A stretch of DNA of 36,104 nucleotides from Gammaproteobacteria bacterium (GTDB lineage: Bacteria > Pseudomonadota > Gammaproteobacteria > PIVX01), in NCBI GenBank assembly GCA_003353785.1, contig PIVX01000017.1, positions 1-36,104 of the forward strand. The letters run 5' to 3'. Positions 9,161 through 16,903 of this stretch are shown here, piece after piece (within the stretch, counting starts at the first letter, position 1; each line of letters opens with the position of its first letter). A program made the position numbers and the translations under genes. A model generated the notes under the pieces. That model was not told the origin of the DNA. It saw only the letters and a list, made by a program, of their open reading frames with translations, and ran no database searches.

Positions 9161-9363
9161 CTACATTTTACCTAATGCTATTTATATGAGACAACTATAG
9201 GCAAACAAAATAAAGGAACTAAGAATTCTATCACTAAATGAAGGTTAAAATTGTAAAAATAGTTAAGAGCTTAAAGAGGCTAATGATAATCTAAAAAATT
9301 CTTTAATAACAAAATAAAAAATCATCTACCTAGAGCCTATTTTTCTGATAAGGACATTTAATA

Positions 9364-9975
9364 ATGACAAACCCTAATCTAATAAAAAAACATTTAAGTT
9401 GCTTGCTGTTATCAGTAACGTGCTATATTGTAAATGCGGATATTTTGGTAATTGAAGGGCAAGGGGTAAATTTAGAGTGCGATTTTTACATTCTTGGACG
9501 CTCCGGCAATCTAACATTTATAGAAACAAATACTATCCTTGCAAAACATATAATGTATGGTGATGTTAAAATAATAAGACTTAATAATTTTAATCAATTG
9601 TTTAATGCCTTAAACATTGCTAAGAACAATCATGACTTTATAAATATGTCATTAAAAGAAAAATATGTGGTTTTTCTAAATGTAAAAACATCTGGGAAAG
9701 TTTATGTAGCCAATGCTTTTACATTTATTCTCTGGAATAACTCTTTTGGCTCCCAAAAAATAGACGGTTTCTATGCCACTGCTCTGGATGATGCCACAGT
9801 ATATAATGTACTAACAAAATATGAAATACTTCTACAAGAAGCAAAAAAGCCTATGATAGTAATTGATAGTAAATGGAATAAAGAAACTTTGCTTGCTATT
9901 TCAAAACTATTTCTGTTAAGAGGCTTTCACTCTCCCGGAATCTCCGTAGAAAATTTTAAACACAGAAACAAGTAA
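9364..9975 (+). CDS. Exported hypothetical protein, 203 aa
   Basis: ATG 9364 is preceded by AAGGA. The N-terminus MTNPNLIKKHLSCLLLSVTC through YIVNA is a Sec signal peptide (basic region, hydrophobic core, probable cleavage after VNA). The mature domain alternates strands and helices (DILVIEGQG, MYGDVKIIRL, KYVVFLNVK, KPMIVIDSKW), which suggests an alpha/beta fold rather than a barrel. No catalytic signature is recognised. Downstream lies a decayed gene. Confidence 0.65.
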   Translation: MTNPNLIKKHLSCLLLSVTCYIVNADILVIEGQGVNLECDFYILGRSGNLTFIETNTILAKHIMYGDVKIIRLNNFNQLFNALNIAKNNHDFINMSLKEKYVVFLNVKTSGKVYVANAFTFILWNNSFGSQKIDGFYATALDDATVYNVLTKYEILLQEAKKPMIVIDSKWNKETLLAISKLFLLRGFHSPGISVENFKHRNK

Positions 9976-10130
9976 AATTTGAACTCAATTTTACAAACCA
10001 ATAATGGACTGGTAGATATAAGTGGATGATCTATTATTCAAAGACAATATGGATAACTTTACCTATGTTTGCTCTAACTGAAAAACAACAATAATTTAAT
10101 TTATTATTGAATAAAATTTTTCAAAAATGA

Positions 10131-10367
10131 AAAAGGGTTATTTTTATTCAAGAGGCAACCAAGGAGGCAATTCTAGATATACCAATAAAATTATTCGGCA
10201 AGAATTATAAATATATTTGTTAATTGCGTGCTAATAAACTTAATATAAAATGCGTAGATTATCACTATGATAATCGAACAAAAAAATTAAAAGAAACTAT
10301 ACAAGGGATGAAGTTGTCGCTGCATAATGTAGAACCCTATTATAGAGAGTGTTTTAATAAAATTTAA
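10131..10367 (+). pseudogene. Decayed 78-codon gene remnant of unknown family
   Basis: One frame reads KRVIFIQEATKEAILDIP, IKLFGKNYKYIC, a TAA, then LRANKLNIKCVDYHYDNRTK and KLKETIQGMKLSLHNVEPYY, ending in TAA. The single internal stop and coherent composition indicate a recently broken gene. It is convergent with CrcB and its end overlaps the CrcB stop by four bases. Confidence 0.4.
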
Positions 10368-10741
10368 TATATTTTACGTCCACATGTTATTCCAAAATAT
10401 ACTGATAAAAAACTACATAAGTTAGACAACATAAAATATGATAGCCCGATGCCCCATTGTTTCTTTTCTATCAACAGAAAGATTTCTAAAGCAAAAGCTG
10501 AAAATGTTGTTAACCCTCCTAAAAATCCTATAGTGATGCCAGCTTGTAAAAACAAAGGAATTGTTAATTTATAAGAAAAATAGTGTACTACAAACCCAGC
10601 TAAAAAACACCCAATAATATTTATAATAATAGTACTTAATGGGAAACCATTAGCAAGAACTCCAATATTTTTGCTTAAAAAAAATCTAGAACAGACTCCA
10701 ATTGCTCCTCCTATAGCTATAGAACAATAAAATTTTAGCAT
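10364..10741 (-). CDS. crcB: CrcB/Fluc fluoride channel
   Basis: This 125-aa membrane protein has four hydrophobic helices and the family motifs: GGAIGVCSRFFLS near the N-terminus, the conserved Asn helix NIIGCFLAGFVVHY, and the phenylalanine-box region GFLGGLTTFSAFALE. Length equals typical Fluc proteins, which work as antiparallel dimers exporting fluoride. ATG 10741 is preferred over GTG 10753 because GGTGAG stands at the right distance from it. No fluoride riboswitch is evident upstream. A single intact crcB copy means the channel must be a homodimer. Confidence 0.92.
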   Translation of the reverse strand: MLKFYCSIAIGGAIGVCSRFFLSKNIGVLANGFPLSTIIINIIGCFLAGFVVHYFSYKLTIPLFLQAGITIGFLGGLTTFSAFALEIFLLIEKKQWGIGLSYFMLSNLCSFLSVYFGITCGRKIY

Positions 10742-11018
10742 TTTTATACTCACCAGTTTCTACAAATCCAATTATACTAATAATTACTTATACTTGCATT
10801 AATATTATTTAACAAAATTGAAATAACTAATTCATCTATTTTATCTTCGTATTTTATGTAGCCACTATTACCTACTTTTTAGTGAACTATATTACGGTGT
10901 TTTATTGACTATTCATATAAAATCTAGTTTTTACATTTAAATAGAATTTAATTTCTTATATAAGATCAGTTCCATTCATATAAAGGGTTTTGTAAAAATA
11001 TTCAGAAAACTCTTACGT

Positions 11019-11047
11019 TTGTTTAAAGTCTAAATATGTGGTATTAT
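11019..11047 (+). promoter_or_regulatory. Candidate promoter for the exported phosphatase gene
   Basis: TTGTTT (11019-11024) and TATTAT (11042-11047) are separated by 17 bases, with a start point expected near 11054 and the GGAG ribosome binding site following at 11071. The -35 is weak. The remaining stretch 10754-11018 shows no gene. Confidence 0.35.
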
Positions 11048-11081
11048 ATAGATACATATTCCTAATATATGGAGTTTATAA

Positions 11082-11990
11082 TTGTTGCAAAAAAATAATC
11101 TAATACTTAGCCTATTGTTTTTAACATTTGTGAGCCTTGTTACTTTTAATTGTTTCGCATTTCCCCAACATGCTACTCAAGAACTCATATATATAAGGCA
11201 TGGACATAGAATAAGTTATTCTGACAATAAACAAGAACGAGAAAATTATAAAAAAACAACAAGACACAAAGAAAACCCTTTTGATGAACCACTAACTGAA
11301 AAAGGAAGAAAAGAAATAAAACAAACTGTAATAAAGCTGTTAGATAAAATAGATATTAACAAATATAATTATATTTATTCTTCACCGATGTCTAGATGTT
11401 TAGATACCTCCCAAATTATTTTTGATGAAATTTATAAAAAAACAGGTAAAAAATTAAAAATAAGAATTGAATATGGCTTGGCCGAGTCTTCACGGTTCTA
11501 TCGCCTTTTTATCCCAAATTTTTCTAAAGAGAGTTTTACAATAAATTATACTGGCGAATACTATGATGGTGTTATTTTTGATTCTGTTATAGATAAGGAA
11601 TTATATTTTTCAAACATCATCAAGCGATATCAAAACATTGATCCAAACTATATTTCATACACCTCTGACAAGGAAATATTTCAACATCCAGATGATGTTA
11701 TTCATAGCTTAATTGGAACAGTAAAAAGAATTACAAATGAGAATGAAAATATTTTAATTGTTGGGCATGGTGCAGGACCTTATCTCCATACTCATTTATA
11801 TTTAACACAAGAAAAACACAACAGTATTAAACAAATAAAGCTAGTTATTGAATCTGGAGGTTCTAAAACAACTAGTTTTGTATCAATTTTTAGAAAAAAA
11901 CCAAAGAAAATTTGGGAAAACATTTTTTCCCCAAAAAAACTAATTAAATCAAGCGTATCTAAGGAATTAAAAATTAACAAAAATTTCTAA
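11082..11990 (+). CDS. Exported histidine-phosphatase superfamily protein
   Basis: The product has 302 aa. A signal peptide covers roughly residues 1-26 (NNLILSLLFLTFVSLVTFNC, cleavage near CFAF). The phosphoglycerate-mutase-like fold follows, with the phosphohistidine motif ELIYIRHGHRI (RHG at 39-41), the SSPMSRCLDTSQII helix at 100-113, a probable acid residue in YGLAESSRF near 135, and the second catalytic His in LIVGHGAG near 229. This is the arrangement of the eukaryotic-like UBASH3/secreted PGAM branch. It should hydrolyse phosphate esters in the periplasm or outside the cell. The start is TTG 11082, supported by GGAG seven bases upstream; no ATG is available before the signal peptide. 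The C-terminal 40 residues are very Lys-rich. Confidence 0.85.
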   Translation: MLQKNNLILSLLFLTFVSLVTFNCFAFPQHATQELIYIRHGHRISYSDNKQERENYKKTTRHKENPFDEPLTEKGRKEIKQTVIKLLDKIDINKYNYIYSSPMSRCLDTSQIIFDEIYKKTGKKLKIRIEYGLAESSRFYRLFIPNFSKESFTINYTGEYYDGVIFDSVIDKELYFSNIIKRYQNIDPNYISYTSDKEIFQHPDDVIHSLIGTVKRITNENENILIVGHGAGPYLHTHLYLTQEKHNSIKQIKLVIESGGSKTTSFVSIFRKKPKKIWENIFSPKKLIKSSVSKELKINKNF

Positions 11991-12047
11991 TCCGTACTTC
12001 CATAAATTCTTAGTTAATGATTGCCTCTTTCGTTAAAGAATAATATT

Positions 12048-12143
12048 ATGAAACCCAAACTATCCGCTTATGTCAGTACAACCAATAAATATACCAATAT
12101 TTTTGATACACTTAACAGCAAGCTTGGCAATGGGACTAAGTAG
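12048..12143 (+). pseudogene. Short coding remnant
   Basis: A 31-codon frame reads MKPKLSAYVSTTNKYTNIFD, then TLNSKLGNGTK and TAG. A neighbouring frame continues with protein-like GLSRYLYTKKNPISSVISKK up to about 12223, so a frameshifted gene is plausible. The family is unknown. Confidence 0.25.
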
Positions 12144-12222
12144 ATATCTATACACCAAAAAAAATCCCATTTCTAGCGTTATTTCCAAAAAATTGTCGAT
12201 TCTTCTTTATACACCAATCTTA

Positions 12223-12231
12223 TGATATAAT
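12223..12231 (+). promoter_or_regulatory. Extended -10 promoter giving a leaderless start
   Basis: TGATATAAT is a perfect extended -10 (TGn plus TATAAT). Six bases separate TATAAT from the ATG at 12238, so transcription should begin at or next to the start codon. No Shine-Dalgarno sequence precedes that ATG. Similar spacing occurs at 29113. Confidence 0.5.
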
Positions 12232-12237
12232 ATACCT

Positions 12238-12522
12238 ATGATATACGCAGATAACGCAAAAGTAAATATTAATGAAGCTCTGCAAATGTTTCGGTCTTTT
12301 TCTGAAAAAGGTTCAATGTCAAAAAATGATCAAATCAAATTTTGTATTAGTTGTCAAAAATATCTCGAAAGCTATGTTCGCTGGATGGAATGTTCCCCCG
12401 CTGATGCTAAAGCTTATCAAATTTTTGTCAAATCTACTCCCTTTTGGGATATGCTAGAATTACCGCCAAACAAATGGCATCAATGGCTTGATGAGAATAT
12501 TAAAGAAGATGCTCTAGTCTAG
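12238..12522 (+). CDS. Hypothetical 94-aa protein with a decayed duplicate nearby
   Basis: The protein starts MIYADNAKVNINEALQMFRS and is helical and hydrophilic, with two Cys in FCISCQKYLES and a Trp-rich C-terminal part (FVKSTPFWDMLELPPNKWHQ, then WLDENIKED). There is no signal peptide. The only start is ATG 12238, which lies just behind an extended -10 box with no ribosome binding site. A broken copy of the first third lies at 14285-14399, showing the gene has been duplicated. I do not recognise the family; the small size, Trp content and leaderless start are compatible with a regulator or antitoxin, but nothing proves that. Confidence 0.65.
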   Translation: MIYADNAKVNINEALQMFRSFSEKGSMSKNDQIKFCISCQKYLESYVRWMECSPADAKAYQIFVKSTPFWDMLELPPNKWHQWLDENIKEDALV

Positions 12523-12541
12523 TTAATTTCCTTATACAAAT

Positions 12542-12805
12542 TCATTTAATGGTAATTATTTGGTAAGGTTTAATTGCAGCTTGGATGGTACTTAATCCTT
12601 GTCCTATCTAATCATCTTGGACAGTTTTACTAGAAAAAATACTACGAATTGAAGTTGTAACTAAAATATTATTAAATACTTGAGTATCACGTGATAACTA
12701 TAAATCAAATTTAACTGAGCCTTGATGCAGATAACTTCTAGCATTAATTTCTAACTATACCCAATCCAACTTAAATATATGATTTACTGGCTGGTTAATG
12801 AACAT
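12542..12805 (-). pseudogene. 88-codon gene closed by three amber codons
   Basis: From ATG 12805, behind a GGAGGT ribosome binding site, one frame runs without any shift to TGA 12542. It is interrupted by TAG at 12755-12757, 12698-12700 and 12608-12610. The pieces read MFINQPVNHIFKLDWV, LEINARSYLHQGSVKFDL, LSRDTQVFNNILVTTSIRSI and FSSKTVQDD, and IGQGLSTIQAAIKPYQIITI. One amber replaces a codon in DD-x-IGQG where TGG would fit. The style is phage-structural-like, but I cannot assign it. Confidence 0.5.
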
Positions 12806-12867
12806 AATTGATACCTCCTTTAATGATCTAAAACTGATGTATAGGTCTCCAGTAAAATAAATCTATA

Positions 12868-13175
12868 TTAAAATTTTCTATTGTTATATAACCTTTCTAA
12901 AGACATGTTAAGTATCTGATATTCTGTTTTAGTTTTACAAAATTTTCTGAATTTAGTAGTAATAATTTTAACAATTTTTTTGCCAGTATTTTTTTGTATT
13001 CTAATAGTAAATGGTAAATTACCCATATCTGATTTTTAGCCCAATCAATAGCTTTAATTTGCAATTTATTAGCTGAAATTAACTCTCCAATACCTCTTCC
13101 AGAATAAAACCAACATACAATATATTGAAATATATTAAAATTTTTGCAACAGCATCAGTAAGATTGTCGTAGGCA
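12868..13175 (-). pseudogene. Frameshifted gene upstream of the amber pseudogene
   Basis: The minus strand shows YSGRGIGELISANKLQIKAI followed by DWAKN, then after a frameshift DMGNLPFTIRIQKNTGKKIV, KIITTKFRKFCKTKTEYQI and LNMSLERLYNNRKF, ending in TAA 62 bases before the next start. The two decayed genes were probably an operon. No family is assigned; the sequence style (short beta-rich polar protein) would suit a phage or conjugation protein. From 13176 to 13290 nothing is seen. Confidence 0.4.
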
Positions 13176-13307
13176 TTTTAGGTAATTTCTTGTGAGATAA
13201 TGCTTTTATGTGAAATTGGGAGTTCCCAGTTTTATTAAAATGTTATAATAATTATAAATTAAAATAATGGACAACAATAAAATAATATTATTTAAAGGAG
13301 CTTGGCA

Positions 13308-13604
13308 ATGACTTTGGTTAATGCTATAAATAAAGAATATTCTCCTATTTTAAAGTATATTGACGGCTATGGAATAATAGAAAGTTGCGGAAATAATTAT
13401 GTAACTGTAGCTTATAATTTACTAGAAGAAGAGCATTATAAAATAAATAAAGATGAGATATACATTACTTCTATAGATGAACCAATTATCCAAAATTGTA
13501 ATGAAACTCAAACTACAGGTCTTATTTTAAGAGAAGCAAAAACATTCTTCCAAAACATTCTCTCTATAAATAATCATATTTCCAATACGGTTGCCATATT
13601 TTAG
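13308..13604 (+). CDS. Hypothetical 98-aa protein
   Basis: AAGGAG at 13295-13300 sits seven bases before ATG 13308, which is therefore chosen over the TTG two codons upstream. The product begins MTLVNAINKEYSPILKYIDG and has a beta-rich middle (YGIIESCGNNYVTVAYNLL, KINKDEIYITSIDEP). There is no signal peptide or known motif. Its last 41 bases overlap, tail to tail, the phosphatase-like gene at 13564-14112, so the C-terminus may be a read-through extension after loss of an original stop. Confidence 0.6.
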   Translation: MTLVNAINKEYSPILKYIDGYGIIESCGNNYVTVAYNLLEEEHYKINKDEIYITSIDEPIIQNCNETQTTGLILREAKTFFQNILSINNHISNTVAIF

Positions 13605-14112
13605 GATTACAAATACGCCAATCTGATTTAAATACCGATTGCCAAGTTTGATGATTACAAATTACTTCAAGTACCAATTGTGGTGCTTGATGTGATATGA
13701 TTGTTATCATCTCTTCTTGCTTGTGTTGCTCTAAAAAATCTCTAATCCTTGTTTCAACGTCAAGATAAGATTCTCCTTCAGGAAAAGCTATCTCGACATA
13801 TTTACTTCTTATAAGATCAATTTTTTTCTTATCTTCGTGCGTATAATTTCCGTAATCAATCTCACATAGTCGTTCATCTTGTACTATTGTATATTGTTTT
13901 TCTGAAAAAACTATTTCCGCGGTATGAAAAGATCGTGCTAGTGTTGACGAAAAAATCATCCCCCATTTATTGCTTGCATTTTTATGTAAATAAATCTGCA
14001 AATCATTAGCTTGTTGAATACCTTTAGGACTCAATGATATGTTATATTTACCAGATACTAATCCTATCTCATTGTCTTTAGAGGTGCTGTGAACTATATA
14101 ATTAATTTTCAT
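13564..14112 (-). CDS. Histidine-phosphatase-fold protein lacking the RHG motif
   Basis: The 182-aa protein matches the PGAM/cobC-like branch along its whole length: GLVSGKYNISLSPKGIQQAN, IFSSTLARSFHTAEIVF, LCEIDYGNYTHEDKK, FPEGESYLDVETRIRDFLE and IISHQAPQLVLE with the second His. The N-terminal catalytic motif, normally xRHGES, here reads YIVHSTSKDN: His8 remains, while Arg and Gly are replaced by Val and Ser. The Arg binds the phosphate, so activity is doubtful. The protein may be a binding or regulatory pseudo-enzyme, or on the way to loss. It is cytoplasmic, without a signal peptide, and AAGG precedes its ATG. Confidence 0.8.
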   Translation of the reverse strand: MKINYIVHSTSKDNEIGLVSGKYNISLSPKGIQQANDLQIYLHKNASNKWGMIFSSTLARSFHTAEIVFSEKQYTIVQDERLCEIDYGNYTHEDKKKIDLIRSKYVEIAFPEGESYLDVETRIRDFLEQHKQEEMITIISHQAPQLVLEVICNHQTWQSVFKSDWRICNPKIWQPYWKYDYL

Positions 14113-14284
14113 AAATATTAACCTTCAACCATTCCACTGTAACCATCAACGATTGATTTTTTCAAATACGGCTGATATTTTAATTACGCCAACTTTCAGC
14201 ATTACTAATAGCTGTATTTTCTTTTATTTTACATACATCATTACTGAATAGTCAATTTAATTCAGAGTATTGCAAAAATATACT

Positions 14285-14399
14285 ATGGTATACGCAGATA
14301 ACACAAAAATGAATATTAATAAAACTCTGCAAATATTTTAATTTTTTCTGAAAAAACCTCAATGCCAAAAGTAGTTTTAAATTAATTAAAATTTTGTCA
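14285..14399 (+). pseudogene. Truncated, decayed copy of the 94-aa gene
   Basis: The DNA from ATG 14285 matches the start of the gene at 12238 nearly base for base (MVYADNTKMNINKTLQIF against MIYADNAKVNINEALQMF). It then meets TAA and continues with recognisable but shifted similarity through the stretch corresponding to FSEKGSMSKNDQIKF. The last two thirds are missing. The TATAAT box of the parent has decayed here. Confidence 0.7.
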
Positions 14400-14939
14400 G
14401 TAATAGTTAATCGTCCTGAGATACAATGACCAATCAATTTTAACCATTTTGTATACATGAAAGAGAAAGTGAATAAGCGTGCAACCACATAGATTGAATA
14501 TGGAATTATTTTCGAGTCGCTTAACTATAATTTTTTCAATATTATATCTATCTTGATATTTATTCCTAAACCAACATTTTTCATACATAATTCTTAATTT
14601 TAAACTATTATTAACTCAGACTAGAACTACCTTCATTTTCTCATTGAGGTTTACAAAAAATGTTTCAACTGTACGCCTGAGATATCTAACATTTTATTAG
14701 TTTGATTATTATGTAATCTTATACTATCCTTTAAAATCTATAATTTTACCTCTTAACAGTTACTATTTAAAAATAGATGGGGACATATACGTTACATTGA
14801 AATCTTTATGCTACTTCAATATTTAATTTTAATGACAATGTTTTGTTCATGCTAAAGCTAGGAGTATTAGCTGCTTTAGTCCTAAAGTTAAATGTATATT
14901 TTCAAGCATGTTTGAAATTTTTATGTTTAACAAACGGTC
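14400..14939. other. Gene-free spacer to the left of the IS element
   Basis: No supported gene. Minus-strand frames at 14252-14588 run through the truncated copy and are chance frames. A short plus-strand frame (MLKLGVLAALVLKLNVYFQA, near 14849) runs up to the insertion point and would have been cut by the IS, but its composition is not convincing. Confidence 0.4.
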
Positions 14940-14954
14940 GGGGCTGTTGAAAAA
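14940..14954 (+). repeat. Left terminal inverted repeat of the IS element
   Basis: Reads GGGGCTGTTGAAAAA, the exact reverse complement of 16856-16870. GGTC directly outside it (14936-14939) is one copy of the target duplication. Confidence 0.9.
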
Positions 14955-15123
14955 GCCCTGTTTAAATCAAGCTGTATTTAGATAAAAATCTGAATCAAAG
15001 GGATTTATCTGATATTTATTATTTTTTATATATGAAAGATACAAATTTATTAAATAAATGAAGTTAAACGCTAGTCTTTTGATATTCAGTGTACAACCAA
15101 CCATATAACCTTGTATTTGAACT

Positions 15124-16347
15124 TTACTGAGCCCTTTGTATCTTGGCTCGTGATAACCCACAACGGTGTTTGGCTTCATTCATTATTCCCTCTACTTTCC
15201 ATAGCCTTTCTCTAAGTTTTTGTTGAAATACCGAAGTTGTCATTGATTCTTTAACTTGTTCAAATAATCTTTGATGAATATGCCGATAGATAATACGAAC
15301 AGAACCATGCTTTGTAGCCAAACATTCTTGCTGTTGCGGACAGCTCTTACAATCCGATGCTTTGGAATGGTAATATTGAATGCTATTAACAACAGTTGGA
15401 TAAGGTTTAAGTAATTTATTTTCTGGACAAACATAATCAATGCCATTAAAAACAAACCCTGATAACTCACTTTGTTTATTTCTACCACTACGATTACTAA
15501 ATAACGGAATGTTTGAATAAATACCTTGGTTTATCAGAGATTGAATAATTTGACCTGAGCCATAAGCTCTATCAGCTATAGCCTCTTTAATGTTCATGTT
15601 ATATTTTGTTTTAATTCTATTAACTTGTTCTAAGTAAGGCTTAGAATCATGAACAGAGCCGGTTGTTATTTTAACATCTAATACTACTCGATTATCTCCA
15701 TCAATAGTTATATGTGATTTATATTTTAATGTTCTAGGTGAACCAGGCTTCATTGCCAAACTAGCATCAGGGTCGGTTTTGCTAGCGTGTGTCTTATTAC
15801 TTAATTTACGAGATAACGGAGCTTCTATGCCAGGAATATTAGTAGTTCTATTTTCAATAGAGCCATTGTTGCTAACCATAGAATCTAATGAAGCATTGGC
15901 TTGAAATAAGGTACTATCTGTTAAAACTTGCTCGCCTTTAACTAAACCAGCATCTATACATTGACCCAATATTTCATTAAAAAATTTAGCAAAGGTTTCT
16001 TCTCCTAATCTATCTCGTATACGAGTTAATGAAGAATGGTTAGGAACTTTATCATCCAGAGTCAGCTGGCAGAACCATCGATAAGCTAAATTTAGATGAA
16101 TTTCCTCGCATAGCTTACGTTCAGAATGGATATTATATAAATAGCTTATTAACAACATTCTAAAGAATAGTTCTGGAGGAATTGAGGGTCTACCATTATT
16201 CTCACAGTAAAAAGACTCTGTTAAGTTTTGTACAAAGGTAAAGTCTACACAGCTTTGTATTTTTCTTAATAAATGCTTATCTGGGATTAGGGATTCTATA
16301 TCAACATAGTGAAATAATTGCTGTTGGTATTGTTGTTTTCCTTGCAT
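15124..16347 (-). CDS. IS1182-family transposase, C-terminus frameshifted
   Basis: The 407-aa frame carries the DUF772 N-terminal domain (GRPSIPPELFFRMLLISYLY, HSERKLCEEIHLNLAYRWFC, VPNHSSLTRIRDRL) and a DDE nuclease domain with probable catalytic residues D144 (LTDSTLFQANAS), D259 (AIADRAYGSG) and E386 (WKVEGIMNEAKH). A Cys cluster (C333, C336, C342) resembles the family's zinc-binding loop. After GLSRAK the frame ends IQRAQ, but the neighbouring frame continues YKGLSKVQIQGYMVGCTLNI and on to 14967, which is the normal family ending (RYRGLxKVxxQ). A single-base indel around 15138-15146 explains this. All catalytic residues precede it, so activity may be reduced rather than lost. The restored length is about 460 aa. 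Confidence 0.93.
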   Translation of the reverse strand: MQGKQQYQQQLFHYVDIESLIPDKHLLRKIQSCVDFTFVQNLTESFYCENNGRPSIPPELFFRMLLISYLYNIHSERKLCEEIHLNLAYRWFCQLTLDDKVPNHSSLTRIRDRLGEETFAKFFNEILGQCIDAGLVKGEQVLTDSTLFQANASLDSMVSNNGSIENRTTNIPGIEAPLSRKLSNKTHASKTDPDASLAMKPGSPRTLKYKSHITIDGDNRVVLDVKITTGSVHDSKPYLEQVNRIKTKYNMNIKEAIADRAYGSGQIIQSLINQGIYSNIPLFSNRSGRNKQSELSGFVFNGIDYVCPENKLLKPYPTVVNSIQYYHSKASDCKSCPQQQECLATKHGSVRIIYRHIHQRLFEQVKESMTTSVFQQKLRERLWKVEGIMNEAKHRCGLSRAKIQRAQ

Positions 16348-16520
16348 GAGATGCTTCCCATTCTTATAAAATACGGATGTTAATTATACCAAATTAACAA
16401 GATAGCATCAGAAAAATATTCAATTAATTCAAATAGACAATTTATTGATAGGCTGAGTTACAAAAATCAAATTCTTTGTATAGGGCAGCTTATATCTAGT
16501 TCACAGTAAATAAATTATTA

Positions 16521-16769
16521 TTATATTTTTTTTACACTAACGGCATGAATTGTATTGTGTTCTTCTTGGTGTTTAATAGGCTGAAATTCAACTTCATCAT
16601 CTTTTTTTAATAGGTCAATTTTGTCTCTATTATTATATAGTAGGGTTTCACTCTCTTTAAGATCGCCTAAATGAGCATAATACATTTCTCCATCTTCTCC
16701 CTTAATGTTAAAGCCGTAAGGTTCTGATTGTCCTTCTGCAATTTTTGGTTCATCTACAATACCTTTCAT
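16521..16769 (-). CDS. Cold-shock-domain-like passenger protein inside the IS
   Basis: The 82-aa product starts MKGIVDEPKIAEGQSEPYGF and continues NIKGEDGEMYYAHLGDL, then IDLLKKDDEVEFQPIKHQEE and IHAVSVKKI. This resembles the order of a cold shock domain (M-x-G-x-V, YGFI, DGxDxFxHxxDL, L-x-x-GDxVxF, A-x-x-V), although the classic RNP aromatic residues are only partly kept (YYAHLGD). ATG 16769 is chosen because AAGGG stands five bases upstream; a TTG at 16793 is unlikely. The gene lies between the terminal repeats, on the transposase strand and upstream of it, so it moves with the element. It could be an OB-fold nucleic-acid binder. Confidence 0.6.
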   Translation of the reverse strand: MKGIVDEPKIAEGQSEPYGFNIKGEDGEMYYAHLGDLKESETLLYNNRDKIDLLKKDDEVEFQPIKHQEEHNTIHAVSVKKI

Positions 16770-16855
16770 AATTTCCCTTATTTTTTGTATCAATAAATTT
16801 ATTATAGACGATACAATAGATAATATTGCTTAAACATGACTAATTTTTGATTACC

Positions 16856-16870
16856 TTTTTCAACAGCCCC
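16856..16870 (-). repeat. Right terminal inverted repeat of the IS element
   Basis: Reads TTTTTCAACAGCCCC on the plus strand and pairs exactly with 14940-14954. GGTC follows directly at 16871-16874 as the second copy of the target duplication. Confidence 0.9.
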
Positions 16871-16903
16871 GGTCGTTTTCTTTACAGTATTAGAGGTTTG
16901 CTT

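Larger units (their letters stand above)
14940..16870 (-). mobile_element. IS1182-family insertion sequence with passenger gene
   Basis: The element spans 1931 bp and is bounded by 15-bp perfect inverted repeats beginning GGGGCTGTTG. The four bases GGTC are repeated directly outside both ends (14936-14939 and 16871-16874), as expected for a target duplication. Inside are a transposase gene (15124-16347, frameshifted near its end) and, upstream on the same strand, a small cold-shock-like gene (16521-16769). No other copy is seen in the window. The intact ends and target duplication point to a fairly recent insertion. Confidence 0.92.

Noticed and set aside
15240..15488. Open frame within the transposase
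   Set aside because: Same-strand shadow of the transposase in another frame.
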